Both the position numbers and the translations under genes were made by a program. A DNA stretch of 64,000 nt from Candidatus Borkfalkia ceftriaxoniphila (GTDB taxonomy: Bacteria; Bacillota; Clostridia; Christensenellales; Borkfalkiaceae), in NCBI RefSeq assembly GCF_004134775.1, contig NZ_SDOZ01000002.1, forward strand, positions 186,001-250,000. The letters are read 5' to 3'. The notes under the pieces are model-generated. The model was not told where the DNA came from. It ran no database searches and saw nothing but the letters and a program-made list of their open reading frames with translations. Every line of letters starts with the position of its first letter. Within the stretch, counting starts at the first letter, position 1. Positions 26,997-35,822 of this stretch are shown here, piece by piece.

Positions 26997-28376
26997 CTAT
27001 CTCTTATTGATGGTCGCTTTGATCTCCTCGTCGAACCGCGCGAGCGCCGCTTCCAGCCCCATGCCGGGCCTTGCAAGATAGTTCGTGACGAGATCCGAAA
27101 GATTGCCGATCAGTTCGGTCTGCTTTTTCGGCGCAAAGCCCAAAAAGAAATCCGTCGGCTGATTGTATTCCACCTTGTAGGTGTACGCCTCCATATTGAG
27201 GTCTTTATATTCCCCGTTGACGCCCTGTCCCCAAAGATTGGTCTTGGGATCCGCCATATCCTTGCGGATGGGCGGATTGGTCGCGCCCGCCTTGGCGAAA
27301 GCGTTCTGTCCGTCCTCGGACACCATGTATTTCAAAAACTGCCAGGCAAGGTCGCGTTTCTGCGTCTTGTTATAGATGCAGTAGCCGGGCACGCCCGTGC
27401 CGATCTTGGGCTGATCTCCGATGAGCGGGAAAGTCACGAGATCGTAATCTTCCCCCAAAAGATTATAAAATTTAGAGGCGGGCGCGGAATGGAACATCAT
27501 GGCGCCCTGTCCGCCCTCGTAGTTCGCCTGCGCCGAAGAATTGAGCGGCGCGACGTATCTCTTTTCGACCAGTTCGTTCATCATGTTGAGAGCGGCGCGC
27601 CCCTCTTCGCTGTTCACGACGAGTTGGTTGTTCTCGTCGAACACGCTGCATCCGTTGGAGAGGAAAATGGGATACATGACCGCTTCCCAGTTGATATACG
27701 CGTCGATGACGTATTGACCCGTCATTCCGTTCTCGTCGAAATATTTGCGGATCGTCTCGCACGTATCGAGAAAATCCTGCCAGGTCCAGCCGTTTTTGAC
27801 CTTGGACATATCGACGTTCGCAGCCTTGAAAATGCCCTTATTGATATGCGTTACGACGCGGTCGGCGCTTCTCGGAATCAGATACTGCGCTCCGTCGAAA
27901 TTCTGCTGGCCGAGTTTCCACATTTCGGGATAAAAAGCATCTAAAAATTCACTGTCCCGCTCGAGTTCCGCGTTTATGTAGGGATCGAGATTCAGAAACA
28001 GTTTTTCTTCGATCAGAGGAAAACTTTCCGCCGAACTCATCCATAAAATATCGGGCATCGTTCCGGGATTTTTCAGATCCGCCTGATAATAACTGGAAAG
28101 CGCGGACGTGTAGTTGGTCCCCTGAATGACCTCAGGCTGAATGGTGACATTCGGAAAAATTTCGTTGAACCCTTCGATCAGCCCTTCGATGAGTTCCTTT
28201 TCGCGCGCGTCGGCCGTAATACCGACTTTCAGAGTTTCGGTGATCTCGTAATCCACGTCCAGATTCGGCGTGTACTCATCGACGGTGCTTGAGCCGCCGG
28301 GACGGCAACCGACCAATCCGACCGAGCCGAACAGCAATACGACCGCAAGAATCAATCCTGTAAATTTCGACTTCAT
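26997..28376 (-). CDS. Sugar-binding lipoprotein of ABC importer (locus B)
   Basis: 459 residues from ATG 28376, which has GGAGG eight bases upstream; a longer reading from 28403 is unlikely. The signal peptide ends in a lipobox-like VGLVGC. The mature part is an SBP_bac_1-type extracellular solute-binding protein (GFNEIFPNVTIQPEVI, PDILWMSSAESFPLI, GAMMFHSAPASKF, WQFLKYMVSEDGQNAFAKAG). It captures an oligosaccharide outside the membrane and delivers it to the two permeases downstream. The promoter region in front holds three perfect palindromes. Confidence 0.92.
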   Translation of the reverse strand: MKSKFTGLILAVVLLFGSVGLVGCRPGGSSTVDEYTPNLDVDYEITETLKVGITADAREKELIEGLIEGFNEIFPNVTIQPEVIQGTNYTSALSSYYQADLKNPGTMPDILWMSSAESFPLIEEKLFLNLDPYINAELERDSEFLDAFYPEMWKLGQQNFDGAQYLIPRSADRVVTHINKGIFKAANVDMSKVKNGWTWQDFLDTCETIRKYFDENGMTGQYVIDAYINWEAVMYPIFLSNGCSVFDENNQLVVNSEEGRAALNMMNELVEKRYVAPLNSSAQANYEGGQGAMMFHSAPASKFYNLLGEDYDLVTFPLIGDQPKIGTGVPGYCIYNKTQKRDLAWQFLKYMVSEDGQNAFAKAGATNPPIRKDMADPKTNLWGQGVNGEYKDLNMEAYTYKVEYNQPTDFFLGFAPKKQTELIGNLSDLVTNYLARPGMGLEAALARFDEEIKATINKR

Positions 28377-28396
28377 AATGTCCTCCGTTATTTTTT

Positions 28397-28410
28397 TGCG
28401 CATATGCGCA
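28397..28410. promoter_or_regulatory. Palindrome P1 in front of locus B (TGCGCATATGCGCA)
   Basis: Perfect 14-bp palindrome in the leader of the binding-protein gene, about 20 bp upstream of its start codon. Possible operator or RNA hairpin. Confidence 0.5.
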
Positions 28411-28428
28411 TATCTTGTAATTTGGATT

Positions 28429-28450
28429 ACGTTTTACCTAGGTAAAACGT
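28429..28450. promoter_or_regulatory. 22-bp perfect palindrome, probable operator of locus B
   Basis: Half-site ACGTTTTACCT followed by its exact complement, with central CTAG. Length and symmetry suit a LacI-family operator. It lies between the lacI-type gene (28488) and the binding-protein gene it probably controls. Confidence 0.65.
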
Positions 28451-28470
28451 AAAAAAGGGTACCCTTTTTT
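28451..28470 (-). terminator. A/T-tailed palindrome, probable terminator of the locus B lacI gene
   Basis: Perfect palindrome AAAAAAGGGT/ACCCTTTTTT directly abutting the operator-like palindrome. As RNA it folds to an eight-bp stem with GUAC loop and U tail, 17 bp after the LacI stop. It works in both directions. No convincing -35/-10 pair for the binding-protein gene could be fixed in 28377-28487. Confidence 0.6.
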
Positions 28471-28487
28471 ATATAGAAAATATTTTT

Positions 28488-29516
28488 TTATTTTAAATTT
28501 CTCGCTTTTCCCAAAGAATCGCGCATGACGGCCTTTGCCTGAAACCAAATGACGTCTTCCGAAATCGTCTTTTCGCGGATACTGTCGATAATGGCTTTGG
28601 CGATCCTTCTTCCCATTTCCCGCTTGTCGTGCGAAATGCTGCTCAAAGACGGCGAGAAAAATTCCGCAAGCCAGATATCGTCGCAGCCGATGACGGAAAC
28701 GTCCTCGGGAACGCGCAGCCCCATTTCCCGCAATCCTCGCATCGCCCCCACCGCTGCCATGTCGTTCGTGCAAAACAGGGCGGTGACCTCGGGATGCGCG
28801 CGCATCAGCCGTTTGACGCTCTCGTAACCGAGCACTTCGGAATTTTCCGACGAATTATTGCCGAATAAAATATAATCGTCGTTTTCCGTCAGCCCCAATT
28901 CCTTTCGCGCCTCGTAAAAAGCACGGCCGCGGTTATCCGCAAGAAAACGGGGACGGTCGCCGTAATACAAATATCCGATGTCGCGATGTCCCAATGTATA
29001 CAGCGTGCGGCAGTATTCCTTGATGGCGTCGGCATAGTCCACATAGGCGCGTATGCCCTGTTCCGTTCCGAAATTTACCAGCAAAGTTCCCTGCTTTCTC
29101 AGAATGTCCAAAAACGTGGCGGGATATTCGTTGGTCATAAAATTGACCAGACCGCTCAACTTCCTCTGACAGACCGCGTCGAGTTTTTTATCCATATTAT
29201 TGTCCAGCATAAATATGGAAACGATATAGCCGTTCTGCGTTGCGTATTCTTCGATCCCCCGCACGACTTCCACGTGATAAGGATTGGACATTTCATAGAC
29301 AGCCACGCCGATATGATGATTGTTTTTTGACGCGAGACTCTTTGCCGTATAATTCTGCACGTAATGGAGTTCTTTTACGGTCTTTAAAACTTTTTGCCTG
29401 AGATCTTCCTTTACGACAGCCGTGTTGTTGAGCACGTTCGAAACCGTACCAACGGAAACGCCCGCAGCCCTCGCGATGTCCGATCTGGTCACGTTTTTTT
29501 CCGATTTCAAGTCCAT
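28488..29516 (-). CDS. LacI-family repressor (locus B)
   Basis: 342 residues from ATG 29516, which has AGAGGG six bases upstream; ATG 29522 would leave no spacing. The N-terminal HTH is VTRSDIARAAGVSVGTVSNVLNN with the minor-groove hinge helix ending AKSLASK. The periplasmic-binding-like ligand domain follows (HHIGVAVYEMSNPYHVEVVRG, TALFCTNDMAAVGAMRGL, VSVIGCDDIWLAEFFSPSLSSI). It should repress locus B and itself and respond to a sugar from the imported glycan. It has its own consensus promoter with an operator-like palindrome at the predicted start. Confidence 0.93.
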   Translation of the reverse strand: MDLKSEKNVTRSDIARAAGVSVGTVSNVLNNTAVVKEDLRQKVLKTVKELHYVQNYTAKSLASKNNHHIGVAVYEMSNPYHVEVVRGIEEYATQNGYIVSIFMLDNNMDKKLDAVCQRKLSGLVNFMTNEYPATFLDILRKQGTLLVNFGTEQGIRAYVDYADAIKEYCRTLYTLGHRDIGYLYYGDRPRFLADNRGRAFYEARKELGLTENDDYILFGNNSSENSEVLGYESVKRLMRAHPEVTALFCTNDMAAVGAMRGLREMGLRVPEDVSVIGCDDIWLAEFFSPSLSSISHDKREMGRRIAKAIIDSIREKTISEDVIWFQAKAVMRDSLGKARNLK

Positions 29517-29536
29517 ATTCATCCCTCTATACATTT

Positions 29537-29550
29537 TTGACGCGCGTCAA
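29537..29550. promoter_or_regulatory. Probable autoregulatory operator TTGACGCGCGTCAA
   Basis: Perfect 14-bp palindrome with a central CG, LacI-like. It starts 11 bp downstream of the -10 box of the lacI promoter, so a bound repressor would block initiation or early elongation. Confidence 0.65.
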
Positions 29551-29561
29551 ATTACAGTTTC

Positions 29562-29590
29562 ATTATACTGTAACATTTTCCGTTTGTCAA
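29562..29590 (-). promoter_or_regulatory. Consensus promoter of the locus B lacI gene
   Basis: Minus strand: TTGACA (29585-29590), 17-bp spacer, TATAAT (29562-29567), all positions matching. Confidence 0.88.
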
Positions 29591-29662
29591 TAGGTCTTTT
29601 AAAAATTTTCGAAAAATTTTTAATTGCGATACGTAGGTTTAGAAATTTTGCGAAAGGGCGCA

Positions 29663-29668
29663 TATAAT
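29663..29668 (+). promoter_or_regulatory. Possible -10 box of the flavodoxin-ferredoxin gene
   Basis: The TATAAT-like ATATAATAAAG stretch lies about 30 bp upstream of ATG 29695. No good -35 is seen at the right distance. CGGAGG provides the ribosome site. Confidence 0.4.
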
Positions 29669-29694
29669 AAAGAGTATAGAAACGGAGGATACGG

Positions 29695-30465
29695 ATGGAG
29701 AAACTGAAAGCCTATTATTTCACGGGTACCGGAAACACACGATACGTGACCGAAAAACTTTGCGGGTATTTACAAGACAGATATGATACCGAAACGTTCG
29801 ACGTTACGAAAACGGTAAGCGTCTCTTCTGCCGATCTCTTATTATTCGCCTTTCCCGTTTACGGTTCTTCCCCGCCCAAACCGATGGTCCGATTCGTTTT
29901 GAACAACGCGCAAAAGATACGCGGACAGGAATGTATCGTCATTGCAACGCAATATAAGTTTTCGGGCGACGGTGCGGCGAGTTTAGGGCGACTCCTCGAA
30001 AAAACAGGCGCAAAAGTATCTTTTGCGGAGCATTTCAATATGCCGAACAATCTTTCCGATTGCGCGATGTTTAAGATCCGCAACGGCGCCGAACTCAAAG
30101 ATACCCTCGAAAGAGCGGAAAAAAAGGCGCAATGTTTCGCCGGCCGTATTTTAAAGGGCAAAAAATTTCGGCGCGGGTTCAATCCCCTCTCCCATTCCGT
30201 AGGCTATGTATGCCAGCGGAAATGGTGGCGGAAAGGCGAAAACGAAAAAAAGAGCAGCCTGCAAATCGACGCGCAGAAATGCGTCGGCTGCGGGTTATGC
30301 GCGGACCGCTGTCCCATTCATAATATCCGCATCGAAAACGGAAAAGCCGTACCCCAATCGGATTGCGCACTCTGTTACCGCTGCGTGAACCTCTGTCCGA
30401 AACAAGCAATCCGCTTATTCGGAAAAGAGTTTTCTCAACCGCAATACAAAGGTCCTTCGAAATGA
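29695..30465 (+). CDS. EFR1-type flavodoxin-ferredoxin fusion
   Basis: 256 residues. The N-terminal flavodoxin-like domain (1-150) has the FMN phosphate loop YFTGTGNTRYV and AFPVYGSSPPKP. The C-terminal domain has two [4Fe-4S] motifs, C196-x2-C199-x2-C202-x3-C206 and C224-x2-C227-x2-C230-x3-C234. These fusions are common in anaerobic Clostridia and are expected to shuttle low-potential electrons; their partner here is unknown. It is a single plus-strand gene between two minus-strand loci, divergent from lacI and convergent with locus A. Confidence 0.92.
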   Translation: MEKLKAYYFTGTGNTRYVTEKLCGYLQDRYDTETFDVTKTVSVSSADLLLFAFPVYGSSPPKPMVRFVLNNAQKIRGQECIVIATQYKFSGDGAASLGRLLEKTGAKVSFAEHFNMPNNLSDCAMFKIRNGAELKDTLERAEKKAQCFAGRILKGKKFRRGFNPLSHSVGYVCQRKWWRKGENEKKSSLQIDAQKCVGCGLCADRCPIHNIRIENGKAVPQSDCALCYRCVNLCPKQAIRLFGKEFSQPQYKGPSK

Positions 30466-30502
30466 AAACGGGCGCCTCGTCGGGAGGCGCCCGTTTTCAT
30501 TT
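30460..30502. terminator. Bidirectional terminator containing both stop codons
   Basis: The 19-bp arms (30460-30478 and 30484-30502: AAATGAAAACGGGCGCCTC and its complement) contain the TGA of the flavodoxin-ferredoxin gene on one side and the TGA of the convergent URO-D-like gene on the other. Confidence 0.88.
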
Positions 30503-31549
30503 CAATTCTTCTTTCAGATATTCCAGATATTTACAATAATTTTCAAAGGATACGATGGGCGGAACGCTGTGGTCGCAGGACGGGATATAGCGTCCCGCCC
30601 GATACAGCCGCGCGGCTTTCTGCGCTTCCTTTCGCAGCGCGTCGCCGCCCTTTGCAAGATTCAGTTTATCGACGCCGCCGATCATACCCAGCGTGGGATA
30701 GCGTTCGCGCACGGTCTCTCCGTCCATTCCCGCCGCCCGCTCCAAAGGCAGAATACAGGTAAAACCCGCTTCCGCTACCATATCGAGTACGGGCATAACG
30801 TTGCCGTCGCTGTCGAAAACGATATGCCGTACGCCGCGGCGCTTCAACATATCGATGACGCGTTTCCATTGCGGAAAAATAAACTCCCTGACCATTGCGG
30901 GGCTGACCATCGGCCCGTTTTTATACGCCATATCTTCACCGAAATAGACGAGATCGGGCACGCCGAACGAGAGCGCTTTTCCCCACAGAGCAATGAGAAA
31001 ATCCCCGTGAAAAGCGGTCATTTCCGCAATCAGGTCGGGTTCGTCGCAGAACAAAATCATGAGGTCTTCGAACTTGATAAAGTCGCGCAGGAAGGCGAAA
31101 ATGCCGCGGGAAATCATCTGTGTCGGGCAGTCGTACGTTCCCGCGCGCCGCCAGAATCCCGGAAGATGCGCAAACCGCGCGGCGTCATTCGCATCCAGGC
31201 GCTCGGCATAACGCAGAAAACTGTTCCTGTCTTTGATCGGAAATTCGATATAGTGCGGCATCGCGCTGGAATCTTTTTCGAGAGTGCAGGTGATCCCCAG
31301 CGCGTCGCGCTTGGTAACGAACCGCCCGTTTTGCGAGAGTATCTCCTCTTCATAGAGCGGATACGGGTTGAAATCACACGGCACCGACAAAAAACTGCCC
31401 AGGCCGAAATATTCCGCGTAAGATTTCCCGTTCATGTGCGGCAGATAGAGCGCGTCGCATTCGGGCCAGAACATCATATATTCGGTCAGAGGCGGCTTTT
31501 CAGGCGTCAAGCCCGAAAGGCAATCGAGAAAATCTTTACGGAAACCCAT
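30497..31549 (-). CDS. URO-D superfamily protein without the HxC zinc motif (locus A)
   Basis: 350 residues. Fold-level resemblance to uroporphyrinogen decarboxylase/MtaA-CmuA methyltransferases is seen in the PDLVYFGEDMAYKNGPMVSP block and the C-terminal IGGVDKLNLAKGG. Where methyltransferase members have H-x-C before a glycine (HSCG in the two locus C copies), this protein has FDSDGN, so the usual zinc ligands are missing. The classical decarboxylase role is unlikely because no other heme genes are present. It is the last gene of locus A, 1 bp after lacI, so its activity is probably tied to sugar induction. The function is unknown. Confidence 0.75.
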   Translation of the reverse strand: MGFRKDFLDCLSGLTPEKPPLTEYMMFWPECDALYLPHMNGKSYAEYFGLGSFLSVPCDFNPYPLYEEEILSQNGRFVTKRDALGITCTLEKDSSAMPHYIEFPIKDRNSFLRYAERLDANDAARFAHLPGFWRRAGTYDCPTQMISRGIFAFLRDFIKFEDLMILFCDEPDLIAEMTAFHGDFLIALWGKALSFGVPDLVYFGEDMAYKNGPMVSPAMVREFIFPQWKRVIDMLKRRGVRHIVFDSDGNVMPVLDMVAEAGFTCILPLERAAGMDGETVRERYPTLGMIGGVDKLNLAKGGDALRKEAQKAARLYRAGRYIPSCDHSVPPIVSFENYCKYLEYLKEELK

Positions 31550-31550
31550 T

Positions 31551-32594
31551 CTATTTGCTCCTTTGACGCGCTACGCCCGTGCTTTCGCGCACATAATGTT
31601 TGATGCCGACGGTATGCTCCCCGCTGTCCGCGTTCTTTTCGAAAAGCAGATCGAAAATTGCCTTGGCGTATTCGGTATAATCGGGGCCGAAGGTCGTGAT
31701 CGAAGGCTCGAACACCGCGGAGAGCGCGTTGTTATCGATGCCCAAAACAGAAATATCTTCGGGGCAATGCAGCCCGTTGTCGCGCATAGCCTTGATAAAC
31801 CCCATCGCCATCAGATCGTTGGTGGCGATCACCGCGGTGTAGCCGTCCAGCCGTTGCAGCATTTCCTGCCCCATGCGGTAACCGTTTTCGATATTCGTAT
31901 CGATAAATGTATCTTTGCTGAAAACAAACGGCTTCTTTTCCCCGAAATACTTTTCGGACAATTCGCAAAACAGGCGCACGCGGCCGTCGTCCATATCGTC
32001 AGCGGGAAAGGCGGAGAGGTATGCCGCCTTTTTATGTCCGAGCGATTTGAGCAGGCGAAAATGGCTGTCGAGTCCCCCTTTCATATCGATGTTGACGTAG
32101 GTGACGTCCGTCCGATAATTATTGTAATCCTTTCCGCCGCCCGACACGATGCGCACGCCGTTGTCTACAAGTTTATCCAGAAGTTTCGAATCCAGTTTAT
32201 TGAGTTTCACCGCGAGAAACACGCCGTCGATGCGACGCGCGATGAGTTGGTTGACGTACACTTCGAAATCGGCATAGCCGCCGCAGATGTTGAGAAAATA
32301 ATTGTGCTTGATGCCTTGCTTTTCCAGTTCGCTGACGAGTTGCAGAAACATGGGATTGGATATATCGTTGATAATTACGGCGAATTGGTACGACTGATTC
32401 GTCTTCATGCTGCGCGCCGCCATATCGGGAACGTATTTCAACTCTTTGACGGCGGCGAGCACTTTTTCCCTCGTTTCGGGGCTGAACGTGCGCGTGTTGT
32501 TGAGCACGCAGGAAACGGTGGCAATGCTGACTCCCGCGCGCTCCGCGACCAATGCTCGGTTGGGTTTGTTGGATTTATCAATCGTTTTTTCCAT
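31551..32594 (-). CDS. LacI-family repressor (locus A)
   Basis: 347 residues. HTH: RALVAERAGVSIATVSCVLNN, hinge ARSMKTN. The ligand domain has FAVIINDISNPMFLQLVSELE, TAVIATNDLMAMGFIKAM and ISVLGIDNNALSAVFEPSITTF. It is co-transcribed within locus A between the MalG-type permease and the URO-D-like gene, so it would act on the operon's own promoter region. The CAAC-N4-GTTG operator pair at 41619-41669 is the best candidate target. Confidence 0.93.
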   Translation of the reverse strand: MEKTIDKSNKPNRALVAERAGVSIATVSCVLNNTRTFSPETREKVLAAVKELKYVPDMAARSMKTNQSYQFAVIINDISNPMFLQLVSELEKQGIKHNYFLNICGGYADFEVYVNQLIARRIDGVFLAVKLNKLDSKLLDKLVDNGVRIVSGGGKDYNNYRTDVTYVNIDMKGGLDSHFRLLKSLGHKKAAYLSAFPADDMDDGRVRLFCELSEKYFGEKKPFVFSKDTFIDTNIENGYRMGQEMLQRLDGYTAVIATNDLMAMGFIKAMRDNGLHCPEDISVLGIDNNALSAVFEPSITTFGPDYTEYAKAIFDLLFEKNADSGEHTVGIKHYVRESTGVARQRSK

Positions 32595-32597
32595 TTT

Positions 32598-33455
32598 TTA
32601 TCCTTTGATGCCGCTCAGCGTGACGCCTTCTATCAATAATTTCTGGAAACAGAAGAACAGTACGGCGCAGGGGATCAGCATGATGATACCGCCTGCCATC
32701 TGCACGTTCGCGAGCGGATTATTCGCACCGCTCATCATAAAATCCATGTACAGACCGAGCGAAATGGTATAGAGCCTTTCGCGGCTGCCCAGGTATAACA
32801 GCGGATTCATGAAGTCGTTCCACGTGCCCAGAAAGGTATTCACCATCGTAAAAGCGATAATGGGCAGGCACAGCGGCATGACGATCTGCCAATAGATACG
32901 GAATTTATTCGCGCCGTCGATCTTCGCAGCCTCGCCGAGTTGGTCGGGAATGCCGCGCATGAACTGACGCATGAGAAAGATATTCACCGCGCCGCCGCCG
33001 AAAAACCCGGGCAGCATCATCGGATACCACGTGCCGATCCAGCCGAAATCGGAAAAAATGATATACAGCGGGATCTGCATGGTGATCGAGGGAAGCATCA
33101 TCGTCGCGAGCGTGACGGAGAAAACGACTTCCCTCCCGGGAAATTTCAATTTGGAAAAACCGTAGGCGCAGAGCGACGAGGAGAGCGTGATGCCGACGAT
33201 GTTGACGACGGCGATGAGTACGGTATTGAAGATCCAATAGACGGATTTGAGGTTGAATACCCTTCCGTACGCATCAAAAGAAGGAGATTTCGACCAAAGC
33301 AGGGACATACGGATGATCTCCTGGTCGGTCATGAGGCTGCGCGAGAGCATAGCGAAGAGCGGAAACAGGAAGAACAGCCCCAACACGATCAGAAACGCGT
33401 ATTTTGCAAACGAAGTAAAGAACCGCGCGGCGGGAGAATGTGCATGCGTTACCAT
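32598..33455 (-). CDS. Sugar ABC transporter permease, MalG type (locus A)
   Basis: 285 residues with six predicted membrane helices, EAA loop LGEAAKIDGANKFRIYWQIVMP and the C-terminus EGVTLSGIKG. It begins 1 bp after the stop of the MalF-type partner. Together they form the channel of a CUT1-type importer. It is similar in layout to the locus B permease but not a recent copy. Confidence 0.93.
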   Translation of the reverse strand: MVTHAHSPAARFFTSFAKYAFLIVLGLFFLFPLFAMLSRSLMTDQEIIRMSLLWSKSPSFDAYGRVFNLKSVYWIFNTVLIAVVNIVGITLSSSLCAYGFSKLKFPGREVVFSVTLATMMLPSITMQIPLYIIFSDFGWIGTWYPMMLPGFFGGGAVNIFLMRQFMRGIPDQLGEAAKIDGANKFRIYWQIVMPLCLPIIAFTMVNTFLGTWNDFMNPLLYLGSRERLYTISLGLYMDFMMSGANNPLANVQMAGGIIMLIPCAVLFFCFQKLLIEGVTLSGIKG

Positions 33456-33456
33456 A

Positions 33457-34374
33457 TTATGCGACCTCCCCGTAATAGACCCATTTGGAGGTTTTGAAAG
33501 TCACCGCCGTGATCGCCGCGATGATGACGAACAGGATCCAGGAGAGCGCGGAGGCGTACCCCATCATATTATTGCCCATCGCGTTGTCGTAAATATGCAG
33601 CACGAAAAAGTTGAGCGCCTCGGAATTATTGGGATTTCGAAGCAGTAATACCTGCGTGAAGATCTGCAGACCGCCGATAATGCCCATAATGAGATTGTAA
33701 AAGATCATGGGCGTGCACATGGGCAAAGTGATGCGGAAGGTGCGGACAAAGAAATTCGCGCCGTCTAAACTTGCGGCTTCGTATAGACTTTCGGGAATGC
33801 CTTTCAATTGCGCGATCCACAAGACCATGCCCCCGCCCATGCCGAATAAACTCATAAAAATGAGCGACGGCAGGACGGTTTCCGCCGAGTTATAGAACTG
33901 ATACGGGGGAAGTTTCAAAAACTCCGTGAGAATGACGTTGAACATGCCCCCGTTCACCTTTGTGATATCGTTCCACAACAGTCCCGACGCGACTGCGGGA
34001 ATGATGACGGGAATATAGTAGATCGTGCGAAAGACGCGCATGCCCTTCAACTTCTGATTGAGCAGCATGGCGATCGCAAAGGAAAGCACCAGATTGAGCG
34101 GCACAGTGATGATCGTGTAGGATATGGTGACGAAAAGGCTGTTGCCGACCGCTTTCCAGTTTTTGCCGAACGCGTCGGCAAAGTTCTGAATGCCGACGAA
34201 CGCGGGCTTTGCGTTCACGAGCGTCGGGTTGTAATCGGTAAAACTGTAATAGAGCGACGTCATCATCGGAACGAGCGTAAACAACAGGATTCCGAGTATT
34301 ACGGGCAAGACGAAGAGATACGAAGTAAATATATCCAGCGCCTTGCCTTTACGGAAAGTTCTGACCTTGGACAT
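33457..34374 (-). CDS. Sugar ABC transporter permease, MalF/UgpA type (locus A)
   Basis: 305 residues, six membrane segments, EAA loop SLYEAASLDGANFFVRTFRI, C-terminal FKTSKWVYYGEVA. It lies 8 bp after the binding-protein gene and 1 bp before the MalG-type gene. It is the partner subunit of the oligosaccharide importer; no ATPase is encoded nearby. Confidence 0.93.
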   Translation of the reverse strand: MSKVRTFRKGKALDIFTSYLFVLPVILGILLFTLVPMMTSLYYSFTDYNPTLVNAKPAFVGIQNFADAFGKNWKAVGNSLFVTISYTIITVPLNLVLSFAIAMLLNQKLKGMRVFRTIYYIPVIIPAVASGLLWNDITKVNGGMFNVILTEFLKLPPYQFYNSAETVLPSLIFMSLFGMGGGMVLWIAQLKGIPESLYEAASLDGANFFVRTFRITLPMCTPMIFYNLIMGIIGGLQIFTQVLLLRNPNNSEALNFFVLHIYDNAMGNNMMGYASALSWILFVIIAAITAVTFKTSKWVYYGEVA

Positions 34375-34382
34375 AGCGGCTT

Positions 34383-35813
34383 CTACTCCGCTTTGGCCAG
34401 CATGGCCTCTTTATATGCTTTCAGATCGTTGACGAAGCCCGCACTCATTTCATAAGTATCGCCCTTCTTTTCCCAACTGTTGTCGGAAATGGCTTTGGTC
34501 ATGACGAGCGTCATGGTGTCGAACATGACTTTGTGATTATCGGGATCGTAGATATTGAACACGTTCAGCCCGATATCCCGCTCCTCGTACGCGGTAAACG
34601 CCTGATGATTGAGGGTCGGATCGTTTTCCGTGATCCAATCGCCGCTGTCTTTCATGGATTTCAGGACAGGAATGCCCGCGCCCGAACGCCCCAACACCTG
34701 CTGTCCGGGTTCGGTGATCAGCCATTTGATGACTTCCCATGCGAGTTGTTCGTTGTTTTTGGTATTTCCGCCCTTGTCGGAAAGGCGGTCTTTGGCGACG
34801 TAAGTAATGGCGTAACCGCTGTTGCCCGCCCCGATCTTATCAAAGGGAAGCGGGAGAAAATCCACGTCGATATCCCTCTTTAAAATAGTGGGGAGTTTTG
34901 GACGCACGCTGAACCACATGGCGGCTTTGCTCGACAGAAACGCCGTACTCGCCGTTCCGTCCTGCGGGCCGAAACTGTAATCGTTGACGAACATTTCGCT
35001 GTAAATCTTGCGGTAGGCGGCGACAGTCTTGTCGCTGTCCACCGTGATCGCGTCGCGCCCCGACAAATCCGTATCGATCAGCGAACCGCCGAAACTTTCG
35101 ATCGCGCTGTGATAGACGGGATTCCACCACATTTCGCTTTCCACGGGGAAGGAGTTTGGCTCGATGCCCACGGCGAACTTTTCCGCGTCGAAATTTTCGG
35201 ACCCTCGCCCGTTTTCATCCATTGCTTTTCTGAGTTTTGCGCACACTTCCAAAAACTTTTCGTAGTTCCAGTCTTTTTGCGCAGGTATCTCCACGCCCGC
35301 CGCCGCAAACATTTTTTTATTGATATAGGTGACAGGCTTGTTGTAATCGCGCGGCGCGTACCAGATTCCCTCGTCCGTTGCGGAATAGTGCGTGGTTTCG
35401 ATCATCGAATCGTAATACAGCGAAGGCGCGGTCGCTTCGTCCGCTTCCATCAAAGGCCTCAGATCGACGAACGCTCCGCCCTTGGAATACGAGGAATGCT
35501 GGTCGCTTGGCACCCATACGATATCGGGAAAATTCGAAGGTTTCGCCACGTACTGGTTCATGGCGGATTTCCAGTCGCCCGAAATAGGCTCCATTTTCAG
35601 ATTGATGGTATCGTTCTGTTTTTCGAACTCCCTTTTAATGACGACGGCGAGGTCTTTTTCCTCCGCAAGATAGCCGAAACGGATGGTCACTTTGTTTTCC
35701 ACCTCGTCGCGCCCGAGTTCGTCATCGTTGAACGGGTCGCCGCAGCCGGCAAATCCGAACATACCCATCACTATTATAACACATAATAACAAAACCGAAA
35801 ATAATTTTTTCAT
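34383..35813 (-). CDS. Sugar-binding lipoprotein of ABC importer (locus A)
   Basis: 476 residues. The signal peptide ends FGFAGC (lipidated Cys at about 24). It is an SBP_bac_1-type extracellular binding protein: IRFGYLAEEKDLAVVIKREFE, PDIVWVPSDQHSSYSKGG, WYAPRDYNKPVTYINKKMF, AWEVIKWLITEPGQQVLG. It delivers substrate to the two permeases just downstream. The gene lies 9 bp after the large lipoprotein gene, so it belongs to the same transcript. Confidence 0.92.
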   Translation of the reverse strand: MKKLFSVLLLCVIIVMGMFGFAGCGDPFNDDELGRDEVENKVTIRFGYLAEEKDLAVVIKREFEKQNDTINLKMEPISGDWKSAMNQYVAKPSNFPDIVWVPSDQHSSYSKGGAFVDLRPLMEADEATAPSLYYDSMIETTHYSATDEGIWYAPRDYNKPVTYINKKMFAAAGVEIPAQKDWNYEKFLEVCAKLRKAMDENGRGSENFDAEKFAVGIEPNSFPVESEMWWNPVYHSAIESFGGSLIDTDLSGRDAITVDSDKTVAAYRKIYSEMFVNDYSFGPQDGTASTAFLSSKAAMWFSVRPKLPTILKRDIDVDFLPLPFDKIGAGNSGYAITYVAKDRLSDKGGNTKNNEQLAWEVIKWLITEPGQQVLGRSGAGIPVLKSMKDSGDWITENDPTLNHQAFTAYEERDIGLNVFNIYDPDNHKVMFDTMTLVMTKAISDNSWEKKGDTYEMSAGFVNDLKAYKEAMLAKAE

Positions 35814-35822
35814 ATTTATCCT

